Source: Prostheceraeus crozeri (lineage: Eukaryota > Platyhelminthes > Polycladida > Euryleptidae). From it: a stretch of 64,000 bases of DNA. The stretch is taken from assembly GCA_907163375.1 (NCBI GenBank), contig CAJQUW010008646.1:186001-250000 (forward strand), read 5' to 3'. Under the pieces are notes generated by a model that saw only the letters and a list, made by a program, of their open reading frames with translations, was not told where the DNA came from and did not search any database. Positions 21,840-32,319 of the stretch are shown here, piece after piece. How positions within the stretch are numbered: the stretch's first letter is position 1; every line of letters begins with the position of its first letter. A program made the translations under genes and the position numbers.

Positions 21840-22743
21840 GTTATTTTCAATCTCTGTTAGTCCGGCAGCCAGAACGAGTTTCTGCAGGGAACGAGGCCGC
21901 AAATGAGACTTTCAAAGAATGATGTACACCCTATGCCTACTATGAATCTGCGCGTCTGCCGAGTTCTAATTAGCTCCTCTTCTTGTCAGATTTGTCAAAG
22001 AAAAAAACATGTTGATCCAATGGGATGCAAATTGCAGTTTTTGGACAAAATGAAATTTTCTTTGTTTTTTCCTATTATTTGAACAGTATGAATCGTAATT
22101 TTTGACATGGAGTGTCTTCAAGTCGTTTCTTATGATGTTCATGAGCATTTATCTATGAAGGTTTAACAAGCCTCCTAATGTCGACAAAGAAAGCCATTTT
22201 TGTAAATTTCATCCACATTTAATTACATTCTTGGTTGCATGGCCGATCAGAAACATGATGATGTCACATACACATGATAGGAAATGACCATGACAAAGAA
22301 AATTCCGCTGTGACAGAGTTTTCTCAGATTGCCATTTTTCTATCATATTACAATGCCAAAACATTTCTTGATCATTGATTGTGAAAAGTAACGAAATTTG
22401 AGATAGACTTTAGATTGACAGAAATGCGAAATTCAATAAATGCAAAGAGCTAAATATTTTAGCCATTAGCTTCATTAACAATTTGGGGACACAAAGAGAT
22501 GCATGAAACATTGACTACGAAATGCACATCTTGCCGAATTTCTGACCGCGCATTCTTTTGAGTTTCTTATCCTCGAATTCGTTATTTTGATGAGCTGCTA
22601 CATCATGTGTCCATCATTCCTGCGACGAAGTGGCACAAGCTATATGTGAGTTTGTAATCAGTTATTTACTAATTAGGTTATGCAAATCTAGTGTTTAACT
22701 GAATAGATGCTTAATGCATGAGGAATGCTGATTGCTGATTGAC
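21840..22743. other. Unassigned spacer downstream of the membrane protein gene
   Basis: No gene or repeat family was recognised. Confidence 0.4.
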
Positions 22744-22758
22744 CTACACATACATCCT
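22744..22758. repeat. Target-site duplication of a LINE pair, left copy
   Basis: The 15-mer ctacacatacatcct stands directly at the 3' end of the minus-strand LINE 22759-24345. It recurs exactly at 28368-28382, just beyond the second LINE. Confidence 0.65.
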
Positions 22759-24345
22759 TCTTCTTCAGTCTCTGGTTTATCCCACATCAAGTAGAGTCGC
22801 CGTTTCTGGTCCGTGTTCGCCACATGATTCGATCCGCTGCTTCCCGCTCCTTCAACTTCTTATCCTATAAATCTTCACTCACACAATCCAACAACCTTCT
22901 CCTCGGTCTTCCAGGCTTCCTCTTGCCATGCCCTCTCTAGTCGAGCATTTGCTTTGCGTAATGTGTGTCTGTTCTCTTTGAAGTATATGGCCGCACCACA
23001 TCAGTCGCCTTTCCTGTAATTTTGCCATCCAAGTTGTATTTGATGGGCCACCTCTGCATCCAGCTCTCCATCCGCCGCCATCGTTGAACCTATGTACTTA
23101 AATTTCTTTACCCTTTTCAGCTGCTGGTTCTGTAGTTGGATATTTTTGTCACCGTCCTTATTGAACAGTGGGTATTCTTTTTTCCTTCTATTGATGTTAA
23201 AGCACCTCTCTTCCAACACACTTCTCCATTATTCCAGCTTTTCCTCGACTGCTTCACGCTCATTCCGACACAGAACGATGTCATCAGCAAATAACATGCT
23301 GCACGGAGGTTTTCATTCTACTTTTTCAATAATTACATCCATTACAATGTCGAAGAGGTAAGTAAGGACTCAGTGCTGAACCTTGGTGTAGGCCAACTCT
23401 CACGGGGAACTTTTCAGTTTTCCCAACACTGCTTCTCACGTGTGGTTCAACACCATCGTGCATATCTTGCACAATCCTGACATACTTCACCGGTATAGTC
23501 TTCTCTCTCATACACCTCCAGACCTCCTGTCGTGTCACCCTATCGTACGCTTTCTCTAGATCAATGAACACCATGTGGATTTCCTTCTGCTTCTCTTTGT
23601 GCTTCCCCATCATCATTCGCAAGGCAAAAAATCGCATAGGTTCCACGCCTTCCAGGGATAAACCCAAATTGCTCTTCACCAATACAGGTTTCTTCTCGAA
23701 TTCGATTATCTATGATCGTCTCCCAAATTTTCATTGTGTGGGACATGAGTTTTATCCCTGCGTAATTCCCGCATTCTTGTACATCCCCTTATCCTTATTG
23801 GGCGAAGTTATACCGTTCCTCAGTAAGTTTGTCAATTCCTACTTCTCCTAAAAATTTCCACGCCTCTATTGGATCTCATCGGTTCCTGTTGCCTCTCCAT
23901 TTTTCATTTTCTGCACGGCTTTTATTACTTCTTCTCGAGTAACTTCTCTAACAACTCCTTCATTCGATGTACCACTTCCAGTTGCTGCTCTTGGATTTTC
24001 TTCATCCAACAGGGTCTCGAAGTACATCTTCTACCAACACTCGTTCATTTCCATCTTTTATCTGTTTGACTTGGCTCAAGTCCTTTAATGATCTGTTTTG
24101 GCTTTTGCAATTTTGAATTTTCACTTGTCGCCTTACCGGTGTTTCCAGCTCTTCATTTACCTTCTGCCACGTTTTCGTCTTCGCACGCTTTTCTTCCTTC
24201 TTTGCAAGATTGCAGTCCTGTTTATCTGCACCACTTCCAGTCGATTCCCACTTCTTCTTCAATGCCTTTTTTCTACTTCACAGCTTCGTGAACTTCCTCG
24301 TCCCACCACCATGCCTCTTTATCAGCTGGAGCCTTCTTCCATTCA
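22759..24345 (-). mobile_element. 5'-truncated LINE, 3' partner of a two-LINE composite
   Basis: The minus strand reads, from about 24330, KKAPADKEAWWWDEEVHEA, then a linker, then HTMKIWETIIDNRI and EEQFGFIPGRRGT (23746-23561), VFIDLEKAYDRV, VGLHQGSALSPYL (23682-23326), LFADDIVL, and KFKYIGSTMAADGELDAEV (23219-23001). This is the linker-to-thumb part of a reverse transcriptase of the kind with WWW-x-EEV and Y-x-GS-x-x-x-x-DG motifs, widespread in invertebrates and related to RTE. Several frame changes break it. It ends at 22759 with a gaagaaga-like tail. Its truncated 5' end touches the tail of the next LINE. Confidence 0.8.
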
Positions 24346-24649
24346 TAATATGTGTGTTTTTATTCAAACAAATGAAAATCAGACATTACAAGGTTTGGTG
24401 AAAGAGCAAGTGAAAAACATAGAAAAAGTCAAAGTCAGAGCAGGTCAGCTTCATGGGCTTCGTGAGAGTATTTATCACGCTTTAGGAGGCCATTTGGTTT
24501 TCTCAGCAAATTCGGTTGTGAAGACCAGTGCAAAAGGGAATAAACGCAGAGTGGTGACGCATAGTCCTGATTCGAGGCATGATAAATTTTTGGGAATAAT
24601 TATGCTTCTTGGGAATAAGTTCGTGAAGCAGATGGCTATCATTTAATGC

Positions 24650-27059
24650 GGAGTCATATACTTTGAGTGCATGATGGTATCTTCTTATGAACAGGGGGTG
24701 AAAGAGCCACATGAACACTCTGAGCCGCAAACGATGCGGTGGCATTTCCGACGAATTTTTTCCAATCTTTCTGACAATTGATTATTTAGACCAACAAAAA
24801 GAGCACTACAGTATTCCAAACTGGTGAGAATGAAAGCTGAATAAATTTTTATCAGATCCTTCTTTGATATGTCATTTCTTAGTTTTGACAGAAGAAATAT
24901 TTTCTGTCTAGCTTTCCTTACTACTGCATCAATGTGAGCTGCCCATGTGAGATTACAGTCATAAATGACACCAAGAATTTTCAGCTGTGTGCACATTTCT
25001 GCGTTAAAGCTTAGGGTGATCGGACTTTGATTTTTGAACAAAATGATCTTTGTTTGGAGACATTGACTGCTAAGCCATTTTGTGAGCACCATGTTCTTAT
25101 ACCCTCATTTTCAAGACGTATGAGCTCGTCAATGTTCGAGCATGCACCGATTGAGAACAAAGTTACGATATCGTCGGCATACTTGACAGTAACGGCTGAG
25201 GATAATTGACTTTAGAAAGACCTCATGTGAGTCGAAAAGAGATAAGGCGCCAAGATTGAGCCTTGAGGTACTCCGGATGGGACAATTTTCCAAGAGCTGT
25301 GAGAGTTACCCTGTATGCGAACTCTTTGTATTCAGTCTTGAAGGTAATTGGCATACCATTCGAGAAAAGCCCCTGGTAAACGACCATCAGCGGGAGAACG
25401 AATAAGACATCCGTGCCGGACATAATCAAATCCCCTTTCTAAATCGAAGGACATCATTAAAACTCCATTACAAGACGAAACGTCAAGACTGGTCGTGATG
25501 AAATCATGAATTTTAATGTGTGCAAGTTCAGTGGAGCAATTTGGGCGGAAACCGAATTGTGAGTGACCGTATAACTCGATTAGATTTTCCTTCACAGAAC
25601 TGAGTACACATTTTTCTAGCAATTTTGAGATTATAGGTAATATCGAGATTGGGCGCAAATCCTTAATGGTGGGATTGTTATTCTTTGGAACCGGAGTTGT
25701 GTCGGCGGCTTTCCATTTTGTTGGCACTTTTCGTTCAGTAATTGAAAGGCAGAACAGATGACAGATAAGACCAGACAATGCATCCGCACTCTCTGATAGA
25801 ATCCTGGCGAATAGTCCATCACTACCTGGAGCTTTGTGAGGCTTGAGGTTTCGAAGGAGTGTGTGAACTAGTGAAACAGATACGTCGGGGGACCAATGAT
25901 CTTCGCTGCTATGCAAGAGTATTTAATCAAAAAAGTCCCAGTCAGTCTGAGAAGAAAAGTTGTTTGAAAATTCATCACTTATTCTTTCAGCAGCTTGAGA
26001 GGGGGAGGAGAACTGGCGTATAAGGGTTACAATAGACTGCTTGTTTGAACGATTCAGCAAGTTTGAGGTTAACTTCCAAACACCATTTGGGGAGCGGCTT
26101 TTTGAGTTGTTCAAGCATTTCTTAGAATTCGCAATTAAATCCTTTAATTTAGACTTGTAGTGATCATACATAACCAGATTTCCCATCCTGAAAGCTTCGT
26201 AACGTTTGTTGATGATCAACGTGATGAGCGGGGTTACCCAGGCCTTATCCTCCTCCATGAATGGTACTAGTTCGTAAGGAATTTCTTTCATAGCCCCGTA
26301 AACATACTCGTAAAATAAATTGCATTTATCTTCAATGCCAAGTGCAGCTTGATAAAAGTTGTGCCACGGAAATGATTGCAATTTCAATAAAAAGCGACCG
26401 ATGTTACTAGTCCGCAGATCGTAAATCTTCTTTATGTAAGGGACTGACAGCATTCTGTGTAAAGGGGATAGGCTGACATAGCGATGGTCCGAGTTTCCTA
26501 AATTTGGACCGACGACTGCTTCTTGGTACAATGCCGATAAAGAACTTTCAACAAGGATTTTATCCAAGATAGCTGTTCCTCTGGCAGGAGAGGTCGGCAT
26601 CGATATAAGACCAAAAAGATCTTCAAGCTCCTCCGTGCGAAAATGATTGATGTCACCTGCTATCACAGTTTTGAAATTTCCATATTCCTCAAGGACAAAT
26701 TCAATGTTGAAGACCAAGGATTGGTTAATATTTTTGAGATCTTCCACGGACAAATTAGGTGGTATGTACACGGCGACAAGAAGAATTTTTATCGCGGGGA
26801 AAATTATCCATACGTTTTCCAACGCTCGTGGACATGCAGAATGCGTATATATCCGATGACACATGATTGAATTTTCGATTAAGACGGCAACACCTCCACC
26901 TCGTCTGTCCTTACGGTCATGACGGAAAATCGTATGGTAGCCATTCAAAGAAAGTTCCTCGTTCGACACTGCATCTGACAACCACGATTCACAAATTACT
27001 ATGATATCTGGATGCGAAACAGAGCATATCAATGATAGTTCGTCGTATTTTGGAACCAA
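24650..27059 (-). pseudogene. LINE ORF2: endonuclease plus reverse transcriptase, with three stops
   Basis: From 27059 down the frame carries an apurinic-type endonuclease (IIVICESWLSD, RRGGGVAVLI, VAGDIN-type block AGDINHF, and NSDHRYVSL). Next come a linker (KRYEAFRMGN, KAPGSDGLF) and the reverse transcriptase (IKDLRPISILPIISKLLEK, FGFRPNCSTELA, SFDLERGFD, SGVPQGSILAPYLF, KYADDIVTLFS), ending in a Cys-rich CHRIVCGSECSCG. In-frame stops occur at 25923-25925 (TAA), 25332-25334 (TGA) and near 25213 (TAA), and the C-terminus is frame-changed. The endonuclease motif reads GDIN instead of the usual GDFN. The enzyme type is CR1/Jockey-like. Confidence 0.85.
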
Positions 27060-27158
27060 GGATTGAGCATTAGCTAAGAAGATGGAAGGGAGGTGAATGT
27101 CAGGCGGTAAAAACTTAACTGAAAATTTGTTATTGAGCCTCTGTCAACTATTTTGTTT

Positions 27159-27890
27159 TTACCTATATATTACAACAGATTCTCCCTTTTCGCGACGAGA
27201 TCTTAGCTGGGAGCGAAATTGTAAAAATTCTTGTTGTTGACATCTTGTTCGGTCTGGATTGATGAAGACTTTGTCATGTTGAGAACTCGAACGCAGAGTT
27301 CTGGCCCTTCGTAGAACTTTAAATTTGGATTCTTCGTTCTCGAACTTCACTTGCATCAATTTTGTACCGCCAGTTCTTGTTTTACCTATCCTTCTAATCT
27401 CCGATATCTTCATGTTCTCATGGTTAAGGCCGATGGACTGAAGGATCGAGTTAAACTCTGATTCATCATACTTTTTCCTTTCCTCTACTGTCCCATGAGT
27501 TGACTCAGGGAGGCCAGTAATTATGACATTTCCTCGACGACTCAACCTTTGCTCAAATTCCTCGAGAATATTCGGAGCCAGTTCGGATTTTACATTCATC
27601 TCATCTCTAAAGGATGTAATGAGTTTTTCGTGATGATTCTGGATTTCACTAATGGTAGAGATTCTGGATACAAGAGTGTCTAATCTTTGATGCAATGAAT
27701 CCAGTTTCTCATTTATATTCCTGAATTCTGTTTGGTTTGATTTGATTATTTCCTTTTTGTTTCTCTCCAAAATCTTTTGAATTTCATCACTTAAAGAGGA
27801 TGATTCGTTTGATTTTGACCTTGTCGTCTGCTGAGGAGTTTTGCCATTGTTGCCAGTTTCAGTATACAAAATACGAAAACGACTGTTCAC
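27159..27890 (-). CDS. LINE ORF1 protein (coiled coil plus RRM-like)
   Basis: An intact 243-residue frame. Residues 30-95 are rich in E/K/L heptads (EIQKILERNKKEIIK, KLDSLHQRLDTLVSRI), a likely trimerising coiled coil. Residues about 120-200 hold the RRM-like start NVIITGLPES and the basic RRIGKTRTGG. The C-terminus (QFRSQLRSRREKGESVVIYR) has the R-x-x-GE pattern found at the end of LINE ORF1 chaperones. Such proteins bind the element's RNA. It lies 100 bp upstream of ORF2 on the same strand. The start ATG directly follows a tRNA-like stretch. Confidence 0.8.
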   Translation of the reverse strand: MNSRFRILYTETGNNGKTPQQTTRSKSNESSSLSDEIQKILERNKKEIIKSNQTEFRNINEKLDSLHQRLDTLVSRISTISEIQNHHEKLITSFRDEMNVKSELAPNILEEFEQRLSRRGNVIITGLPESTHGTVEERKKYDESEFNSILQSIGLNHENMKISEIRRIGKTRTGGTKLMQVKFENEESKFKVLRRARTLRSSSQHDKVFINPDRTRCQQQEFLQFRSQLRSRREKGESVVIYR

Positions 27891-27895
27891 CAGCA

Positions 27896-27965
27896 GGATT
27901 CAAACCCGAATCAAAAAGTGACGCAGATTGTGGTTAGAGCACCTACCCACTACACCACCGAGCAG
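27896..27965 (-). repeat. tRNA-like sequence in the LINE 5' region
   Basis: On the minus strand, GGTGGTGTAGTGGGTAGGTG looks like a D-arm/A-box and GGGTTTGAATCC is a B-box about 45 bases on. It stands just before the ORF1 start. It is either a SINE inserted in the LINE leader or an internal Pol III-type promoter piece. It is not identical to the SINE at 18011. Confidence 0.5.
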
Positions 27966-28367
27966 TTACACAATAACGATGTGCGGATGAAGTAAGAATC
28001 CTGTAATGTTTGCAGAATAGTTGAAAGAGGGGTGAATACAATGTGCAGACGATTTCTCGGAATTACAATAATACGAGGTGATACAGTAACAATAGCGAAG
28101 TGAAAAGTTGGGCGCAGCAAATCGATGCGATGAAATTGATCCGCAATAAACACATGTAGATACACGACGCAAGAGAACGCAGCAGGAACTTGATCACGTG
28201 ACCCCAATGAACGAGATCGACAATGAAAAAGAACGCCAAACCAACGAAGAACAACGACGACACGACGACGACGACAATTCCTCGGAAACCGAAGCACACC
28301 AGCAGAATCAGGAAACCAACAGCAACCAATCAAGCCAAAAATCCGCTCAATGAGAAAATCCGCTCAT

Positions 28368-28382
28368 CTACACATACATCCT
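28368..28382. repeat. Target-site duplication of a LINE pair, right copy
   Basis: Exact copy of ctacacatacatcct at 22744-22758. It marks the 5' end of the composite of two minus-strand LINEs. Confidence 0.65.
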
Positions 28383-28795
28383 AATTATTCTAATTTACCT
28401 ATTATCTTAAGGGCTTCCTTAATACAAAATTGATCTTTTGATTCCAAAGACTATGCGAATTGTACAGCAAGACCCGAAGATGGTAATAGGCCGAGAATTT
28501 CGGGCCGGTGTTACATTGTTCAGATTATCTTAGTTTTATTTTCCGATCAGAAATTGTGATCTTGCTTTTATATTCCTATAACAATAGGAAAAAGAGTTAT
28601 TAGTCTCATTTTCGAAGTGAAACTTTATCAAAACCGCAACATGTACACGGTTCTAAGTTTCTGTGATATACATGTTCCGCTTTCGCTATAGAGACCTACA
28701 TATATCGGCTGACTATGAAATTGGATGCAATTTTGGAATACAAAAAATTTGAAACCAACCAATACGAAAATGAAAGAGACTAGTACAACAAACTT

Positions 28796-28941
28796 CATGC
28801 TCTTATCATGTAGCTCTCCTAAGATTCAAATCAAAATGTTAATTTTTGTTACTTGATTTGTGTATATGCAACATGAATAGAAGACCCAAGTTTTGTATCA
28901 CTTACCCAAGGTCGACCCAAAACCCAAGGTCCAACCTTGCT
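28796..28941 (+). repeat. Dispersed repeat R3, copy 1
   Basis: About 145 bp from tgctcttatcatgtagctct to caaggtccaacctt match 50668-50816 in direct orientation with scattered differences. Shared words include gattcaaatcaaaat/gattcgaatcaaaat and ggtcgacccaaa. Confidence 0.75.
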
Positions 28942-29399
28942 AAGCGAAAAATTACCTTCACGGTAACAGTGATGCATATTAGTAAATGCTGGAGTGTAGA
29001 AGAGAGAGAGAGAGAGATTGAGACAAACCATGTGCTGAGAGTTGTCCAGATGCAATAATTAGGATTTGTGGGTCTCATTTTAGGCAGTATTTTCCATCTG
29101 AGATGAAAAGTTAATATTAAATTAATGCAACAATGGCAGTTTTAACATCTCTTCCTTTTGATAAAAAATATATCTCTAACAGCTCATGACAATTTCAGAA
29201 CGTGTGGAAAATGACCTAACAGCACCCCAAAAGCACATCGCCATTTCTATCATCATCCTTGTGAGGAAGATTATTAGAGAAAAAACTAGAGAAATGAAAA
29301 TAAAGTTGTATTTTCAATCGTCAACTAAAATCACCTTTGTTTCTCATACTCCTAGTCTAACAAAAACAAGTATCTGTTACTTTTCCCTCGGTACGCATT

Positions 29400-29899
29400 C
29401 TAAGGACGATTTTTAGGAAATATCATGACCGCAGTTCTACAAGCACCACCAACGAAAAAAAATTGTCCAGTCTTATTTGTGTAGTAGACTCCTTTATACC
29501 CAATATTCTTTACCTTTGAATTCGGGAATTTATTGCCACTTATGTCGCAAAATATCCTGTCAGATACTGAAGACGGCAGCAGTTTTCGTCGGCCTGAAAT
29601 TTTGAAACCGAGAACCACATCTTTGCCATTCACTGTTCCCATCGTTTGCACTCCGCTGTAAAGTTGAACGTTGCCGATTAATGGTTTCAGAATGTCATTG
29701 AACTTTTTGAAATTCACCCAACCAGGACAAAGACCTGAAAGATTCTTAGCGAGAATACCGTGCCCTCTATGTCTTCCTGGAAGAGGTTTACCCCGATCAT
29801 TAGTCCATTCATACCCGGGATGTTTTTTGTTGACAATGATAGTCTTCGGAGTATTTCTATCATTATCCTCATCGTACAACACAGCAATCTTCATGTGAT
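29400..29899 (-). CDS. Secreted TSP1 protein, exon 3: unrecognised C-terminal domain
   Basis: Acceptor tcttcatttacag (minus) precedes the exon, which begins in phase 1 (G|AT CAC ATG) and ends at the stop 29402-29400. It encodes about 165 residues: a hydrophilic start (AVLYDEDNDRNTP), a His/Gly/Arg patch (PLPGRHRGHGI), LSGLCPGWVNFKKF, VQTMGTVNGKDVVLGFKISG, DRIFCDISGNKF and a final YYTNKTGQFFFVGGACRTAV. Three cysteines and many Gly, aromatic and beta-prone residues suggest a compact extracellular fold. Splice phase matches exon 2 at 32183-32016. I do not recognise this domain; further exons between 32016 and 29899 cannot be excluded. Confidence 0.7.
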
Positions 29900-29910
29900 C
29901 TGTAAATGAA

Positions 29911-30227
29911 GAAGAGATAATGGGATAGTGGATGTTCTTGCAGGTGTTTAAATGCCAACATATATTTCCTCACACTCAACTATATCCTGAAGTAGCAAAT
30001 GCATGTATAACTAAAGCTCTGGAGGCGAAAGATGTCATGGCGAGCGCGAGTCCAAAATTCAAGAATTCGTCCTCTTGCTATTATGACTTGTCTGTTCGAG
30101 GAATTCTTGCGATGTGGGAAGTTGTGATGGACATTATCCATCGATTTAATGTGATGACGCTACTGACTTTCTTGGAATTAGGATGAGTTAATGTCAAAGC
30201 ACTTACTGTATTGCAGCAAATAATATT
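29911..30227. other. Intron sequence of the TSP1 gene
   Basis: Lies between exons 2 and 3 of the minus-strand gene. No element was recognised. Confidence 0.4.
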
Positions 30228-30556
30228 AGCCCTCAGAGACCTGAGCTTTTTTCACACCCTCTGAGTCCAGTGGACCCCTTTTACAAATTCTTAGTTTACG
30301 TGCTTAAATCGATATCAAATTATTAGGAAAGTTGATTTTAAGTAAAACAATGATGCTTGCGTGTAGAAAGTCGACATAACTAATCCTTTGAGTGTCTTTC
30401 AGCCTTCTCATTAAACACATGCAAAAATGTGGTGTTTTTGTAATTCAGCGACATTTTGCACAGTATCAGTTGTATTAGGTGTGGGTTTTACGATGTTTGC
30501 TTTCGCCATAAAACCTCATATAGCTGATTTTAATGAATTTGATTTATTCCATTAAG
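30228..30556 (+). mobile_element. Second copy of the TTAA-type element (5' part)
   Basis: Starts attag|CCCTCAGAGACC and follows 17657-17995 through aattcttagtttac, gtgtctttcagcc and gatttatt, ending near ccattaa (30556). It lacks the 29-bp insertion present in the other copy. It lies in an intron of the TSP1 gene. The left flank reads TTAG rather than TTAA. Confidence 0.65.
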
Positions 30557-32010
30557 TCGAGCACCAAAGTTTTCAGACTTCAGTCCTACGGTATAAGTTT
30601 GCATCAACACTTTTAAAACGCTTGTACTGTGTAGATTACTCTAACTTCATAGCTTCGCAGAATCAAAACTGTTTGCGGTGATTAGGTGACTGTCGAGGCG
30701 AAAATAAATCACCAAGCGAGCGGCTACATGTAAAACCATAGCTGTGCTTATCTGAAGTTGCCACTATTGTGTATCGCATGAAGCTTTTAGAATTAGATTG
30801 AAGCTAAGATTGTAGAGGTTTTATTGTTGTCAATTTCTATTTGCAACAGTGGCTTCTTAATCAATCATAACAATGATTGAAGTTGTTGAACAATGAGTTG
30901 AAGTTATCTTACTGCAGGTGAACAGGTGCAAGAAATCGATCAGCCGCTGAAGTTTTCAATACGAAGCATGAATAAATGCATGTTAATCACACGTCCGTTG
31001 GTCTCACTTGCAAAATTCAAATAAACTGGTAGTTGTCAAGAAAAATAGAAAGGTGGACGTCCAAGAATATCTAAGGAACCACGAACATCGATTGTGAATA
31101 AAGTCGAGCAAAGTCCCAAAGAAATCCATCAGCAGATCATCTCGTGAACTAGACCCACCCGCACGATCATGCAAACGGTGCTCCAGTAATAACTTTTCCA
31201 TACATACAAAGTGCAAATTCCAAAGAATTCATACGAAGACGTTCCTGATTGACGTGTGGAGATGCCAACGTGGTTTCTTAGTCGAATAGTACTCTTCAGT
31301 GATGTAGCCAATTTCTATCTCCATGGAGAAGTGAGCAAGCATCTTGTTCTGGAGATAATTGGATGGATTCCACAAATTTAAGAACACACCAATGCAAGAG
31401 TAATGGTCGGCTGCAGTCAATAGAAAAGCCATGTTTTGAGACATTTCATTTTTGGTGTCACCCCAAATGATGATATTCACTTCAAAATGCTACAGGAATA
31501 AAATATGCCTCAGTTGGACTCAATTGGAAAAAGCCACTATATGGTTTATGCACGATGGAGTACTGTGTTCTTACTGTTCGCGACTGGCTGGATAAATGAT
31601 TTGAACACTGGATCGGTCGATAAGGGACAGTCGAAAGACTTTCCCAGATCCTCGATCTCAATCACATTTACTGCTTCTTTTGGGAATTCCTCAAGTACTT
31701 GGTGTATTCTGAGCGGATAGATGACTTGAATAATCTACAAACTTGAATACACCAATCTTGTATGCAAATCAACAGCGATTCGCACTTGAACTCATCAACT
31801 TCGCATCATCAAATCTATTTATTTGTGAATGCCGTCAGTGGACAGCATTTTAGTTACTTTTGTTAGCTATGCATCATTCTCCGTTTTAAACTATATGGAA
31901 GCAATCAAAAATTAGGGTTTCGTTTTGATGCGCAACTTTATGACCATCCCATATATTCAGAGGGTTGTCAAAAACAAGTTAAGATAAAACTTCTGCCAAA
32001 GTTGAACTAA
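30557..32010. other. Intron sequence of the TSP1 gene
   Basis: Holds a short relative of repeat R1 near 30738-30850. Minus-strand frames at 31480-31004 share one frame broken by a stop at 31229-31231, but no motif was recognised. Confidence 0.4.
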
Positions 32011-32015
32011 TTTAC

Positions 32016-32183
32016 CTTTCTCATAATCTCTGGTTGAGCAACTTCGCACTTCGATAGATTTTCCAGTACAGTTCCTCATGATGTTAGCTGGATCATGACA
32101 ATTTCTTGTTCGATTTTGTGTTCCAGTACCACAGGACTGACTGCAACTGCCCCATGGAGACCAGTCCGACCAGCGTGGAGTGC
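32016..32183 (-). CDS. Secreted TSP1 protein, exon 2: thrombospondin type 1 repeat
   Basis: 168 bp bounded by acceptor tatatgttttacag and donor gaaag|gtaaat (minus), phase 1 on both sides, the classic shape of a shuffled TSP1 exon. It reads TPRWSDWSPWGSCSQSC, then GTGTQNRTRNC, with cysteines at MRNC and RSC. The WxxWxxW ladder, CSxxCGxG and RTRNC are all present. The exon 1 junction supplies an extra cysteine just before TPRW, which matches the Cys layout of group 2 (F-spondin-like) repeats and supports the join. Tryptophans are likely C-mannosylated and CSQSCG O-fucosylated. The repeat usually binds matrix glycans or receptors. Confidence 0.9.
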
Positions 32184-32319
32184 CTGTAAAACATATAAAA
32201 CACACATTGCATAACTATGGCCAAGTTTGGATTAGTAGGCCTAACCTCGAGAGGCACCGTCCAATGTACATATATACAGATTCGAACCTTGAACATTTTA
32301 TAACTAAATTCAATCAAGC

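Larger units (their letters stand above)
24346..28367 (-). mobile_element. Near full-length LINE with ORF1 and ORF2, 5' partner of the composite
   Basis: This is a minus-strand element with a 5' region (28367-27891), ORF1 (27890-27159), ORF2 (27059 to about 24650) and a 3' end with aataaaaacacaca near 24370. ORF2 has only three in-frame stops, so the copy is fairly young. The 5' boundary is set by the 15-bp duplication at 28368-28382. Its own 3' end does not touch a target duplication but the truncated LINE 22759-24345. Confidence 0.75.

Noticed and set aside
24098-24646. 182-residue plus-strand ORF
   Set aside because: It is antisense to two minus-strand LINEs and crosses their junction.
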